64,000 nucleotides of DNA from assembly GCA_965197635.1 (NCBI GenBank), contig OZ240218.1:1-64000 (forward strand), given 5' to 3'. The stretch is from Bin87 sp965197635 (GTDB lineage: Bacteria; Chloroflexota; Dehalococcoidia; Lucifugimonadales; UBA3495). Under the pieces are notes generated by a model. That model had not been told where the DNA came from. It did no database searches and saw only the letters and a program-made list of their open reading frames with translations. The position numbers were made by a program, and so were the translations under genes. This document shows, in pieces, positions 55,691 to 64,000 of the stretch (within the stretch, counting starts at the first letter, position 1; each line of letters starts with the position of its first letter).

Positions 55691-55796
55691 AAATGGCGCT
55701 CCGATGGATTTGTTCCCAGCAGCAAACGCCGTCCCCGCAACGCAATGCCGGTAATGTAAAATGGAGCCAGCGACATCCGGAGAACGGGGAAAGAAA

Positions 55797-56069
55797 ATGA
55801 GAATGGATCTGAAAGGCACCGTCAAAGGCCAGACCATAGAGTTGGACGAACCCATAGATCTCCCTGAGGGCGAGCGTGTGGATATAGTCGTTTTGTGGCC
55901 GGAGATAGTCCCCATAAAGCTCACGCCCGAGGAACTCGAGGCCGCCAAGGCAGACTACGAAGCGCGGCGTGATAGCTTGGCGTATCGCACCTTCAACCCG
56001 CGGCCTCCCACCGGCTATGTGGTCACCAACGAGATGGTCAACAGAATCCGGGAAACGATGGGGTTTTAG
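55797..56069 (+). CDS. AF2212-like antitoxin without a toxin partner
   Basis: A 90-residue protein. LKGTVKGQTIELDEPIDLPE followed by GERVDIVVLWP is the DUF104-like N-terminal core. The C-terminal half is helical and charged (LTPEELEAAKADYEARRDSL). No PIN or similar toxin follows directly; the next two small genes form their own pair. It may be an orphan antitoxin or act in trans. Confidence 0.65.
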   Translation: MRMDLKGTVKGQTIELDEPIDLPEGERVDIVVLWPEIVPIKLTPEELEAAKADYEARRDSLAYRTFNPRPPTGYVVTNEMVNRIRETMGF

Positions 56070-56101
56070 GTCATTCCGTAATTGCTGGGCATAAATGTCC
56101 T

Positions 56102-56338
56102 GTGAGATTTACTGACTACTTTCATTCCACCCGCCATCGCCCCGATCGTGCCTTTATCTCTTTGGACTGGATTCAGCGGGTGGTTGACGCCCCGGTCAGG
56201 GAGGAATTGCAACAGGACGGATGTATCCGGCGCTGGGGGCCGATTGCGGAACTCAACGGCAGGTATTTGCGCGTCATTCTGCTGCCCGACGGCGAGACGG
56301 TTCATAACGCTTTTATTGACGGGAGATTCAGACCATGA
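56102..56338 (+). CDS. DUF4258-like toxin candidate
   Basis: A 78-residue protein with a GTG start. TDYFHSTRHRPDRAFISLDW, VVREELQQDGCIRRWGPIAE and RYLRVILLPDGETVHNAF fit a DUF4258/BECR-type RNase fold. It overlaps the next gene by four bases (ATGA), and such DUF4258-DUF2283 pairs are regarded as toxin-antitoxin modules. Confidence 0.7.
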   Translation: MRFTDYFHSTRHRPDRAFISLDWIQRVVDAPVREELQQDGCIRRWGPIAELNGRYLRVILLPDGETVHNAFIDGRFRP

Positions 56339-56532
56339 AAGTACAGTACTTCCCGGACACCGATACCCTGTACATCGAGTTGTGCCCTGATGCCGTGCGC
56401 GAAACTCGCGACTGGGACGAAAACACTCTGCTCGACCTGGACGAGGACGGTCAGCTCTGTGGCATCACCATCGAACACGCCAGCCAACGCATTGCTATCC
56501 CCGACTTTGCCTACGAACAAATCCCGGCCTGA
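56335..56532 (+). CDS. DUF2283 family protein
   Basis: A 65-residue protein: MKVQYFPDTDTLYIELCPDA, ENTLLDLDEDGQLCGITIEH and ASQRI, the full DUF2283 motif. Antitoxin-like partner of the overlapping upstream DUF4258 gene by analogy with known pairs. Confidence 0.87.
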   Translation: MKVQYFPDTDTLYIELCPDAVRETRDWDENTLLDLDEDGQLCGITIEHASQRIAIPDFAYEQIPA

Positions 56533-56554
56533 CACCCGCCACGGAGCCATCACC

Positions 56555-57739
56555 ATGCCTACCAGCACATTGCAATACCGCTACAACCCTTTGCACCAGG
56601 ACATTGTCTGCTCCGAGACTGCCATCAACGACCTGGCTGCCACGGTAGACGGCTTGGGAGCAAGCCGCGCCATGATTACCTGCGGCCCCACCATCCTCGC
56701 CGCTTGCAACGTGGTGCCCCGGGTGCAGGAGGCCCTCGGTTCCCGCTACGTCGGCACCTACTCCGGCGTCTTGCCCCATTCGCCGGTGGAGACCGTGGAG
56801 GCCGGCGTGGCCATGGCGCAGGAAACCCAGCCCGACGTTTTCATCAGCGTCGGCGGGGGCAGCACCCACGACACCACCAAGGCTATCGCAACGCTGCTGG
56901 CCGAGGGCGGCGACATCCGTGACTATGCCATCATCTTCGAACCGCCGGACAAGATCGTCATACCGCCCACGCCGGCCCCCAAACTGCCCATCCTGAGCGT
57001 TCCCACCACCATGGGCTGCGCCGAGTTCAGTCGTGGCGGCGGCGGGATCACCGATCACCAGCAGGGGCGCAAGCTGAGCATCGCCGGCGACGGGGTGACG
57101 CACCGCACCGTGATAATCGACGGCCAGGCATTGGCTACCACCCCTCTCCGCATCCTGGTATCCACCGCCATTGGACAGCTGCGCATCGCCATCGAAACCG
57201 TGTACTCCACCGGACACAACCCCATTGGCGACGGCATGGCCCTCCACGCCATCCGTTTGCTCTTCGAGAACCTGCCTCGCTGCAAGGACGGCGACATCGA
57301 CACTCTGCTGGCCACCAAGACCGCCTGCGCCATGGCGTCCCTGGCGTCTTTCGGAGGGCTGGGACTGAACACCGCCACCTGCCACCACGTGGGTGGCCTT
57401 TACGATGTCCCGCATGGGGAGGCCAATGCAATCCTACTTCCCCACTCGATGCGGTACAACCTGGACGCCTGCGCCGACCGGCAAAGGCTGATCGCCGAAG
57501 CCATCGGCGTCGCCAGCAGCGCCATGACCGACGAGGAAGCCGGCCTGGCCGCCGCCGACGCGGTGGACGGCCTGTGCCGTGACTTGGAATTGCCGCGCAC
57601 GTTGCGTGAAGTTGGAGTCCCCGAAGACGGCCTGGAATACATCGCCACTGCAACGCTTCAAGATCGCAGCCTCAGCACCAACCCCAAGCCGATTATCGAC
57701 GCCGGCCCGATCATGGAGGTGCTGCGGGCGGCTTACTGA
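56555..57739 (+). CDS. Iron-containing alcohol dehydrogenase family protein
   Basis: A 394-residue dehydroquinate-synthase-like-fold enzyme. FISVGGGSTHDTTKAIATLL is the GGGS nucleotide-binding motif, LPILSVPTTMGCAEFSRGGG the substrate cleft, and NTATCHHVGGLYDVPHGEAN contains the metal-binding histidines. The overall sequence is close to maleylacetate reductases and other group III alcohol dehydrogenases; the true substrate is undetermined. A degraded copy of the gene start lies about 950 bases upstream. Confidence 0.88.
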   Translation: MPTSTLQYRYNPLHQDIVCSETAINDLAATVDGLGASRAMITCGPTILAACNVVPRVQEALGSRYVGTYSGVLPHSPVETVEAGVAMAQETQPDVFISVGGGSTHDTTKAIATLLAEGGDIRDYAIIFEPPDKIVIPPTPAPKLPILSVPTTMGCAEFSRGGGGITDHQQGRKLSIAGDGVTHRTVIIDGQALATTPLRILVSTAIGQLRIAIETVYSTGHNPIGDGMALHAIRLLFENLPRCKDGDIDTLLATKTACAMASLASFGGLGLNTATCHHVGGLYDVPHGEANAILLPHSMRYNLDACADRQRLIAEAIGVASSAMTDEEAGLAAADAVDGLCRDLELPRTLREVGVPEDGLEYIATATLQDRSLSTNPKPIIDAGPIMEVLRAAY

Positions 57740-58503
57740 CCAGGAGCGTAAGGCACGTCAGGCGTGATTTGGATACACTCGACGCTCAAGTCTTTGGCCC
57801 GCTCTTCATCCGGCGGGTCAATCTGATAGCCTGCAACTGTGGCAATGGTTGCAACGCCGAAGATTGCAGTCAGGGCATCAGCGGTTTCGCGGGACCTTTG
57901 GATATCATGGGCATCAACCTTGTTGGATATCTCCACCGATACCCAAACGGCTGAGCGATCATAGCTTCGTTGCGCCCGCAGTATCAGATCGGTTTCGGTA
58001 ATCCGCCTGTCCTGATCGGAAGAGATTACTCCCGTGTCCAGTGCGTCGTTGACCGCGCCGGCCAACTCTGGGAGTGGCTCCAGCAGTTGGCTCTGCATTA
58101 TTACGGTCTGCCGGAGTCCTAGCTTTTGGCTGAGTAGTGGTCTCGCCTTTCTGTGCAGCCGATTCTCCAGATCACTGCCCATCAAGTAGGCAACATTCCG
58201 TTTGATTTCGGCCACGTCGATCTTCAACTCGGCCACGTCGGTCTTCAACTCGGCCACGTCGGTCTTCAACTCGGCCACGTCGGTCTTCAACTCGGCCACG
58301 TCGGTCTTCAACTCGGCCACGTCGGTCTTCAACTCGGCCACGTCTTGCTCAATGTGGTCCAGACGAGCCGGCATCCCCAGAAATGAGTTGGTCAACATGG
58401 CGCGAAGGAGCAGTCGCTGGGCCTCGGGATTGGCCTGCAACTCTGTAATGATCCGCGCCACCAAAGACTCTGGATTCAGCTGGCTTGTACCTTCGGTGGT
58501 CAT
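57733..58503 (-). CDS. Coiled-coil protein with heptad repeat and nuclease-like C-terminus
   Basis: A 256-residue protein. Residues 50-100 are six AELKTDV heptads encoded by a 21-bp tandem repeat, forming a parallel coiled coil. The C-terminal half (VNDALDTGVISSDQDRRITE, DLILRAQRSYDRSAVWVSVE and RSRETADALTAIFGVATIAT) matches the putative nuclease domain at 35367-36125. It overlaps the end of the dehydrogenase gene by seven bases on the opposite strand. The function is unknown. Confidence 0.68.
   Translation of the reverse strand: MTTEGTSQLNPESLVARIITELQANPEAQRLLLRAMLTNSFLGMPARLDHIEQDVAELKTDVAELKTDVAELKTDVAELKTDVAELKTDVAELKIDVAEIKRNVAYLMGSDLENRLHRKARPLLSQKLGLRQTVIMQSQLLEPLPELAGAVNDALDTGVISSDQDRRITETDLILRAQRSYDRSAVWVSVEISNKVDAHDIQRSRETADALTAIFGVATIATVAGYQIDPPDEERAKDLSVECIQITPDVPYAPGQ
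58207..58345. repeat. 21-bp tandem repeat, six units
   Basis: The unit CTCGGCCACGTCGGTCTTCAA (minus strand encoding AELKTDV) occurs six times, nearly perfect. Since 21 is a multiple of three, copy-number change alters coiled-coil length in heptad steps without shifting the frame. Confidence 0.9.
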
Positions 58504-58509
58504 GGGTTG

Positions 58510-58518
58510 ATTATAGCA
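58510..58518 (-). promoter_or_regulatory. Extended -10 for a leaderless transcript
   Basis: TGCTATAAT reads on the minus strand and ends six bases before the ATG at 58503. Transcription would start at about the ATG itself, giving a leaderless mRNA. No Shine-Dalgarno sequence is present. Confidence 0.45.
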
Positions 58519-58526
58519 TTTTCAGG

Positions 58527-60494
58527 CTACGGAGACGGGTATGCGGACGCAGGTGACAAGTTCTCAATCGCCACCGGCTCCACCGCATCGGCCAACTCGA
58601 ACCCGAACATCCGTGAGTAGAAATACAGCTCCGCCTCCAGCGCGCGCTTGATGTTCTCGGCGCGGCGGAAGCCGTGTTGCTCGCCCTCGAAGGGGAGATA
58701 CGCGCAGGGCAGCCCCTTGGCGCGTACTGCGTCGAACATCGTCTCGGCCTGGTTGGGCGGGACGATGCGGTCCTCCAGGCCCTGCAGCAGGATGATGGGG
58801 CAGGACAGGCCGTCGGTGTGGTTGATGGGCGAACGGCGGCGGTAAGTGTCGGCCCCCTCGGGATAGGGAGCAACCAGCCGGTCGAGGTAGCGCGACTCGA
58901 ACTTGTGGGTATCGGCGGCCAGGGCGGTCAGGTCGGAGACGCCGTAGTAGCTGGCCCCGGCGGCGAAGATGTTGCGGAAGGCCAGCGCGGCCAGCGTGGT
59001 ATAACCCCCGGCGCTGCCGCCGCGGATGGCTAGGCGGGACCCGTCGGCCAGACCCTGATGCACCAGATGCAGCGCGGCGTTGGCGCAGTCGTCCACGTCA
59101 ACCACGCCCCAGTTGCCGTTGAGCAGTTGCCGGTACGCTCGCCCGTAGCCCACGCTCCCGCCGTAGTTGACGTCCACCACCGCGAACCCCCGGCTGGTCC
59201 AGAACTGGACGGACAAATCCAATGCGCCGGACGCCGCTCCGGTCGGCCCACCGTGGCTCAGCGTCAGCAGGGGAGGCGAGTGCCCGGCCGGAGCTTGGTA
59301 GGCCGGGTTGCGCGGCGCGTAGTACAGCGCGTAAGCCGGGCGGCCGTCGTTGGAGGGGAACTCGATGGCCTGGGCCGGCGAGATGTAGTCCGAAGGGATG
59401 TCCACCGTTGACGACGCACGCAGCGTGTCCCAGGCCGCGTCGGACAGGTTGATACGCATCGCCGACAGGGGCCGCCGCGCGTCGCCAGCCACCACCACAG
59501 CGCTATTGCCTGACACCGCCAGGTCGCCGCGACCCATTTCGCCGGCCGGCACGAGGATCGGAGCAAGCGTTCCTCCATCGGGGTCGAGCAAGTTCAGCGA
59601 CCACGCGCCGCGCCGGTTGACGGCGCACACGATACTGCCGTCGCCGGTGAACCCGTAGGTGCGCGACGCGAAGACCCACTGCGGCCGGCCATATTCGGCG
59701 TCATCAGGGTGAAGCGCCTGCTGCTCGCCGCCAACCACACGATACAGGTTCCACCAGCCCGATTGGTCCGACACGTAGTGCAGCACGCCGTCGGGCGACC
59801 ATTCCGGTTGAAAAACAGATACGCCCTCCCCGCCGGCAACCAGCGTGGCCGCTCCCAGCGAACCGTCGCCGTTCACCGGAGCCGTCCACAGGTGGGTTCC
59901 GTCCCACGGCATGTTGGGATGGTCCCACGAGAGCCAGGCCAAGGTCGTGCCGTCGGGACTGAGGCGGGGCGACGATACGAAATCCCACCCGTCGAACAGC
60001 ACGGCCTGCTCGCCCGCTCCGTCAGCGGGAACGGCGGCGATGGCGTTGACGATATTGTCGGGGTTGGCATGGTCCTCGCGGACGCAGATGAGGCGGTTGC
60101 GGGACCGGTCCAGCACGGCATCGGCGTAACGCAGCGGCGCGTCGGGCGTGATGGCCTGCGGCTCTCCGGCGGGTTCCTGCCGGTAGATGCGCTGGTCGTC
60201 AAAGTTGGAGAACCACACCGTGCCGCCGTCGGCGATCCACGCGCCGCCGCCGTATTCGTGGACGCGGGTGCGCGCATTGAAGGGCGGTGGGTTGACGTCG
60301 GCCACCGCGCCGTCGGGGCCGCGGCGCACTATCACGTAGCGTCCGCCCTCCGAGGGACGGGATTCGGTCCACAGGATGTCGTCGCCGTCGATGGCAACGC
60401 TGCTGATGCCAATGGACTCGGCCACGATGGCATCGGCGGTGATCGGCGAGCGCCACGAACCATAGGGCGCAACAGTAGGATTGGCGGTAGTCAA
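58527..60494 (-). CDS. S9 family peptidase (prolyl oligopeptidase-like)
   Basis: A 655-residue serine peptidase. The N-terminal half is a beta-propeller with repeated RLSPDGTTLAWLSWDHP-type blades. The C-terminal alpha/beta-hydrolase has LTLSHGGPTG, GSVGYGRAYRQLLNGNWG and the nucleophile elbow RLAIRGGSAGGYTT, with ILLQGLEDRIVPPNQAETMF (aspartate) and PFEGEQHGFR (histidine). The start is taken as TTG 60494 with GGAG upstream; the frame is open to 60617. Acyl-peptide hydrolase-like activity is likely. Confidence 0.88.
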   Translation of the reverse strand: MTTANPTVAPYGSWRSPITADAIVAESIGISSVAIDGDDILWTESRPSEGGRYVIVRRGPDGAVADVNPPPFNARTRVHEYGGGAWIADGGTVWFSNFDDQRIYRQEPAGEPQAITPDAPLRYADAVLDRSRNRLICVREDHANPDNIVNAIAAVPADGAGEQAVLFDGWDFVSSPRLSPDGTTLAWLSWDHPNMPWDGTHLWTAPVNGDGSLGAATLVAGGEGVSVFQPEWSPDGVLHYVSDQSGWWNLYRVVGGEQQALHPDDAEYGRPQWVFASRTYGFTGDGSIVCAVNRRGAWSLNLLDPDGGTLAPILVPAGEMGRGDLAVSGNSAVVVAGDARRPLSAMRINLSDAAWDTLRASSTVDIPSDYISPAQAIEFPSNDGRPAYALYYAPRNPAYQAPAGHSPPLLTLSHGGPTGAASGALDLSVQFWTSRGFAVVDVNYGGSVGYGRAYRQLLNGNWGVVDVDDCANAALHLVHQGLADGSRLAIRGGSAGGYTTLAALAFRNIFAAGASYYGVSDLTALAADTHKFESRYLDRLVAPYPEGADTYRRRSPINHTDGLSCPIILLQGLEDRIVPPNQAETMFDAVRAKGLPCAYLPFEGEQHGFRRAENIKRALEAELYFYSRMFGFELADAVEPVAIENLSPASAYPSP

Positions 60495-60794
60495 GGCGAA
60501 TTCTCCAGGAGCGAAGGGTTGGCAGCCCCTATCATACCGCGTGTTCACGTTAGTACGGCTCGGCTTGGTTGAGAGGTTACGCAATTCGCTGGCCCGATGT
60601 GGCAGACTTCCGTTCAAAGTCCGCCAATAATCGGTTGACGAACCTCATGAGGGACGGGGGCCAAACGAGTGTACAATGAAATAGTCGAAGGCAAAGTATC
60701 ATCCGTTCCCGGGAACGGCACGCACAAGCTGACAGGCGCTGCTGCGGAATGTTCTCAATCCTGGTTTCGCCGACGAAATTTTTGAGGTTCACCA

Positions 60795-62147
60795 TTGAAA
60801 AAATTCACGCTGGAAAATTATCGCTGCTTCGCCGACCAACAAACGGTGTCTTTAGCGCCTTTGACGTTGTTGGTCGGGCCCAACAGTACTGGTAAAACCT
60901 CGTTCCTTGCTTTGATACGGGCCCTTTGGGATGTCGCGTTTTTGAATAACTCCCCCAATTTTATGGAAGATCCTTACAATTTAGGGTCGTTTCAAGATAT
61001 TGTCCACCACCTGCCAGACAGCGGCGAAGAGGCCAAAGAGTTCAGCGCGGGGTTTGAGGACGAATACGAGCGAAACAAAGTCTCGTTTCAGGTGACCTTC
61101 GAGGAGCGCACGGGCACACCCTTCCCAACGAAGCGAAAAGTTTCCCAGGATGGGATGCTGTTCGAAACGTATTTGGGGCCCGGCGGGAAACACAGCGTTC
61201 ACCTGGAACTCGGCAGTTGGGTCACAGATCATCAATCAGATCAGACTGGGATGTTTTCCTTCAGGGACGATGCCGGACTTTGGCCCCTCCCCGCCGCATT
61301 GTTGACGGCAGCCCAAGGGTACCAGCCGTGGTTCACGTCTCCAGAACGTGATGAGGCGTCCGCAGATCCCGAGTTCCAGGAAAAGGTGCAAGCCGTAGAA
61401 CGCATGGAACAGTTGTTACTTCATTTTTGGCCCGGTTCACAACACTCGGACCGCCCGTTCGCTAGCGCACCAATACGGTCGCGACCGCGAAGGACATATG
61501 ACCCGATACGCATAACGCAGGACCCGGGAGGCGAATACATTCCGAGTTACCTGGCGAGTTTGTCGCGTCGTAGGCCCACAGAGTTTGCTCAGCTCAAAGA
61601 TGCGCTCGAGTCTTTTGGCAAAGGATCCGGATTATTCGAGGAGATCTCCGTGAGGTCACCACTCGGCGATTCGGACGGAGACCCTTTCCAAATCCTGATC
61701 CGCGTTCCGGGTGATGACGCTAGCGAAAGACCCCGTAATCTGGTTGACGTGGGCTACGGAGTCAGCCAGAGCCTCCCGGTACTAACCGAGTTGCTCACCC
61801 AGGGTGCTCCTAGTACGTGCTTGCTTCAACAGCCGGAGGTGCATTTGCATCCAAGCGCTCAAGCGGCCTTGGGAAGCCTTTTCTGTGCTCTGGCATCGGC
61901 AAACAAGCAGTTACTCGTGGAAACTCACAGCGATTACTTGATCGACCGGATCCGGATGGATGTCAGAGACGGAGCGAGTGAGAAACCTCTGCTACCAGAA
62001 GAAGTCTCTATATTGTACTTCGAGCCTCTTGGCACTCACGTCAAAATCCATTCCATAGGGATAGACGAGGTCGGCAACGTGGTGGGTGCGCCGCATTCCT
62101 ACGGGTCATTTTTCATGGCCGAATCCCGACGTTCCATAGGATTGTGA
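60795..62147 (+). CDS. OLD/RecF-like AAA ATPase paired with a PIN-type nuclease
   Basis: A 450-residue ATPase. ENYRCFADQQTVSLAPLTLL opens the fold, the Walker A GPNSTGKT is at residues 28-35, the signature VDVGYGVSQSLPVLTELL precedes CLLQQPEVHLHPSAQAALGS, and LLVETHSDYLIDRIR carries the histidine. The acidic residue of Walker B normally seen as IEQPE appears as QQPE, an unusual change. The start is TTG. The PIN gene begins three bases after its stop, so the two are a unit. Confidence 0.85.
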   Translation: MKKFTLENYRCFADQQTVSLAPLTLLVGPNSTGKTSFLALIRALWDVAFLNNSPNFMEDPYNLGSFQDIVHHLPDSGEEAKEFSAGFEDEYERNKVSFQVTFEERTGTPFPTKRKVSQDGMLFETYLGPGGKHSVHLELGSWVTDHQSDQTGMFSFRDDAGLWPLPAALLTAAQGYQPWFTSPERDEASADPEFQEKVQAVERMEQLLLHFWPGSQHSDRPFASAPIRSRPRRTYDPIRITQDPGGEYIPSYLASLSRRRPTEFAQLKDALESFGKGSGLFEEISVRSPLGDSDGDPFQILIRVPGDDASERPRNLVDVGYGVSQSLPVLTELLTQGAPSTCLLQQPEVHLHPSAQAALGSLFCALASANKQLLVETHSDYLIDRIRMDVRDGASEKPLLPEEVSILYFEPLGTHVKIHSIGIDEVGNVVGAPHSYGSFFMAESRRSIGL

Positions 62148-62150
62148 TCG

Positions 62151-62636
62151 ATGTGCGCTATCGTTGATGTGAACAACTGCCACAAAATATTCGGAAGGAC
62201 AGATGTTCAAACGCCTGCGGGCAAGTTTTTCCTTGATTGGCTTGAAAGCGAACGAGGGCGAGTCGTGATCGGTGGGACCCAAATGAAGCGGGAAATCGAT
62301 CGCGTGGGAAGATATGACAAATGGCTCAAAACAGCTATTGCTAGAGGCCGCGTCCGCCAAGAGCGAGATAACTTAGTCGATGCCGAAGCGAACACGTTGG
62401 GCGGCAACCCGCATTGTCGGTCGGACGATCAGCATCTGTTGGCCTTAGCGCGGATCGCCGGAGCTCGATTGCTGTTCACCGAAGACCCCGACCTCCAGGA
62501 AGACTTTCGCAACCATCAGATTATCGCGAACCCGCGTGGAAAAGTGTATTCGACACGGATCGATCATGAGGTGTCGAAGGCACACCAACGTTTGTTGGAT
62601 CCTAGGTACGCGGAAGCACTGTGTGCCGACAATTGA
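62151..62636 (+). CDS. PIN-like nuclease partner of the ATPase
   Basis: A 161-residue protein: CAIVDVNNCHKIFG gives aspartate 6, then GGTQMKREIDRVGRYDKW (glutamate 48), and CRSDDQHLLALARIAGARLL followed by FTEDPDLQEDF (aspartates 92-93, 112, 114), in order and spacing of a PIN domain. It lies three bases behind the ATPase. In known two-gene systems (for example Septu) an ATPase similarly controls a nuclease. The partner type here is PIN rather than HNH. Confidence 0.78.
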   Translation: MCAIVDVNNCHKIFGRTDVQTPAGKFFLDWLESERGRVVIGGTQMKREIDRVGRYDKWLKTAIARGRVRQERDNLVDAEANTLGGNPHCRSDDQHLLALARIAGARLLFTEDPDLQEDFRNHQIIANPRGKVYSTRIDHEVSKAHQRLLDPRYAEALCADN

Positions 62637-62928
62637 TTATTTCGATCCTGGGAGAATGAATAAAGACGGAGCTGCCGAAAACAGCTGGGCAGCATGAACC
62701 GCTCGCACTTGGAGTATGATGACCATTTTCGTCCACTGTGGTTTGCTTTGACCGAACAGTAGGTGCGACCATCCTACCCTAGTACTACAGTCGCGTTCTG
62801 GAAGGCGTCTTCGGTAATCTGCATGGCTCGGGCCTGGTGCCGCCGTTCATCCGACCAGTGGATGGACAGGGCTTTTCAGCCGGCATCGTCTCACCTCCCG
62901 GTCGGTCCATCGCCACCGGCGGCGTGGT
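62637..62928. other. Intergenic stretch
   Basis: No gene is recognised. Several short frames exist but none has a family match or ribosome-binding site. Confidence 0.35.
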
Positions 62929-63372
62929 ACGATGTCACCTCGCTGCCAATATTCGATGATCGGGTCCAGTGGGTCCGACAGGGTTTACGGCGATGGCAGA
63001 CTTCCACGTAGAGTCCCATCGTTCCCGCGTCTCTGCCACCGGTCAGCGGGTATCTGCTGGGCCAGATCCCGCGCCTGCACCGCGCCACCCTCCCTGTCCG
63101 CCCACACCTTGAGCACGGTGTGGACACGGTACTGGGGTTACCCCAAATGCCGCAGAGTTGCTACCATGAACTCGGTCATCGGTGTTATCCGTCTACGGAG
63201 TTGAGCCACCGCGCGCGGTGCAGCAATGCTCCACCACGCTTGTCTCTCATCGCGTCCCACTGGTACACCGCCAGCAACCGTTTCCGTGCTCGCGCCGGAC
63301 GACCCGGCCCCGACATCGCGGCGGTTGGACGGTAGGTTTGCCGCAATCCATCGTCGGCTTTTGCCGCAGCTA
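62929..63372. repeat. Direct repeat, copy A
   Basis: About 440 bases that recur in reduced form at 63429-63751. The minus strand has a frame with YQWDAMRDKRGGALLHRARW that resembles part of a real protein but is not recognised. It may be a fragment of an unknown mobile element. Confidence 0.6.
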
Positions 63373-63428
63373 GGTAGTTCTGGGTCAAACGGTTCATCGC
63401 CCAGGTTTTCAGGTCGTCCCCGGTCCAT

Positions 63429-63751
63429 GTGGTACGGTCACCGATGCTGCCAATATTTCGGGTCCAGTGGGTAGGGTTTACCGATGGCAGACTTCCACGT
63501 AGAGTCCCATTTCCCGCGTCCTGGGTCGGAACCGGGCGCTACCTTGAGCACGGTGTGGACACGGACTGGGGACCAAATGGCAGAGTTGCTAATGAACTCG
63601 GTCATCGGTGTTATCCGTCTACGGAGTTGAGCCACCGCGCGCGGTGCAGCAAGCTTGCTCCCGTTTCCGTGCTCGCGCCGGACGACCCGGCCCCGACATC
63701 GCGGCGGGTTGGACGGTAGGTTTGCCGCAATCCATCGTCGGCTTTTGCCGC
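63429..63751. repeat. Direct repeat, copy B with many small deletions
   Basis: It matches copy A in order over its full length (CTGCCAATATT, GGCAGACTTCCACGTAGAG, CTTGAGCACGGTGTGGAC, then the TTATCCGTCTACGGAGTT block) but lacks many pieces of one to tens of bases. Confidence 0.6.
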
Positions 63752-63832
63752 AGCCAGCCACTTTGACTATACTTGCGCCACTCCGAGACCCTGCCCGCCG
63801 ACGGCGACCCAACACATTGGAGGACGTCCGAC

Positions 63833-64000
63833 ATGACCACGCCTAGCATTCCCCTGGCCCGCGAGGTGGGCCGCGTATCCTCGTCAACCGTTCCGCTCAG
63901 CGCAGCCGAGGAAACCCGTTTCGAGCGCATTATGGACCAGGCGGTGATGATTGACGTCCACCAGCACCCCTTCGTGTTGCCCGACGACATGGACCGGTTC
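63833..64000 (+). CDS. Membrane dipeptidase (peptidase M19) N-terminus, cut by window end
   Basis: The 56 codons present contain RIMDQAVMIDVHQHPFVLPD, the DxHxH-type opening of peptidase family M19 or a related amidohydrolase. GGAGG precedes the ATG. The rest lies outside the window, so the assignment is by N-terminal motif only. Confidence 0.65.
   Translation, partial: MTTPSIPLAREVGRVSSSTVPLSAAEETRFERIMDQAVMIDVHQHPFVLPDDMDRF

Noticed and set aside
58207..58345. CRISPR array
   Set aside because: The 21-bp units are contiguous without spacers and encode AELKTDV heptads within a gene.
62929..63751. CRISPR or tRNA cluster
   Set aside because: There are only two copies, they are long and lack spacers, and no cloverleaf can be drawn.

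Overview
The window is high-GC, gene-dense bacterial DNA. Its mix of short-chain dehydrogenase, acyl-CoA dehydrogenase, crotonases, amidohydrolases, a gluconolactonase-like protein, Uma2 endonucleases, many small toxin-antitoxin pairs and abundant IS630/IS1182/IS1595-type transposases suggests an uncultured Chloroflexota (SAR202 or Dehalococcoidia-like) genome. That placement is inferred from gene content; there is no rRNA to confirm it.

Layout. 1-4.4 kb holds accessory enzymes (a broken amidohydrolase, an MBL-fold hydrolase, a Uma2 nuclease, a HAD phosphatase, a zeta-toxin pair). 4.5-6.6 kb is an IS630 that sits at the broken edge of an older IS630, next to Uma2 and crotonase remnants. 6.6-12.8 kb carries an Nmad3-type DNA-modification gene, a nitroreductase, an SMP-30/LRE protein, a retropepsin-like pair, an amidohydrolase, a carboxymuconolactone decarboxylase-like protein and an NTF2-like protein. 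12.8-33.8 kb is a mobile-element and defence graveyard: an MmeI-like restriction-methylation enzyme that looks intact, then a wrecked AlbA_2 gene, an IS1182, a broken hsdR, an IS1595, an amber-interrupted BrnT with BrnA, two IS630 copies each hit by the same class of short GTAAC-ended element, an IS4-like element inside one of them, a tRNA-like cloverleaf, another dead transposase, and a broken XRE-ImmA gene. 34-43.4 kb is mostly core: an IscA/HesB-type Fe-S protein with a YgfZ-type folate protein, then pyrE, nadD and obgE, interleaved with small toxin-antitoxin pairs. 43.4-46.8 kb has an ATPase + DUF4276 pair and an AbiD/F-type protein. 49-58 kb has panB, lipid-type oxidoreductases (SDR, acyl-CoA dehydrogenase, a DUF4926-crotonase fusion), DinB, more antitoxin-like pairs and an iron-containing alcohol dehydrogenase. 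58-64 kb has an S9 peptidase, a second ATPase paired with a PIN-type nuclease, an eroded direct repeat, and the start of an M19 dipeptidase.

How the genes work together. Several two-gene modules are visible by overlap or near-zero spacing: zeta/partner, BrnT/BrnA, AF2212-like/VapC, DUF4160/DUF2442, PIN/antitoxin, DUF4258/DUF2283, DUF6883/DUF4926, ATPase/DUF4276 and ATPase/PIN. The last two are the best candidates for active anti-phage modules. The most unusual single features are the tRNA-like gene with a G3:U70 pair and a GAG anticodon, the 8-bp-duplicating mini-elements, and the DUF4926-crotonase fusion.
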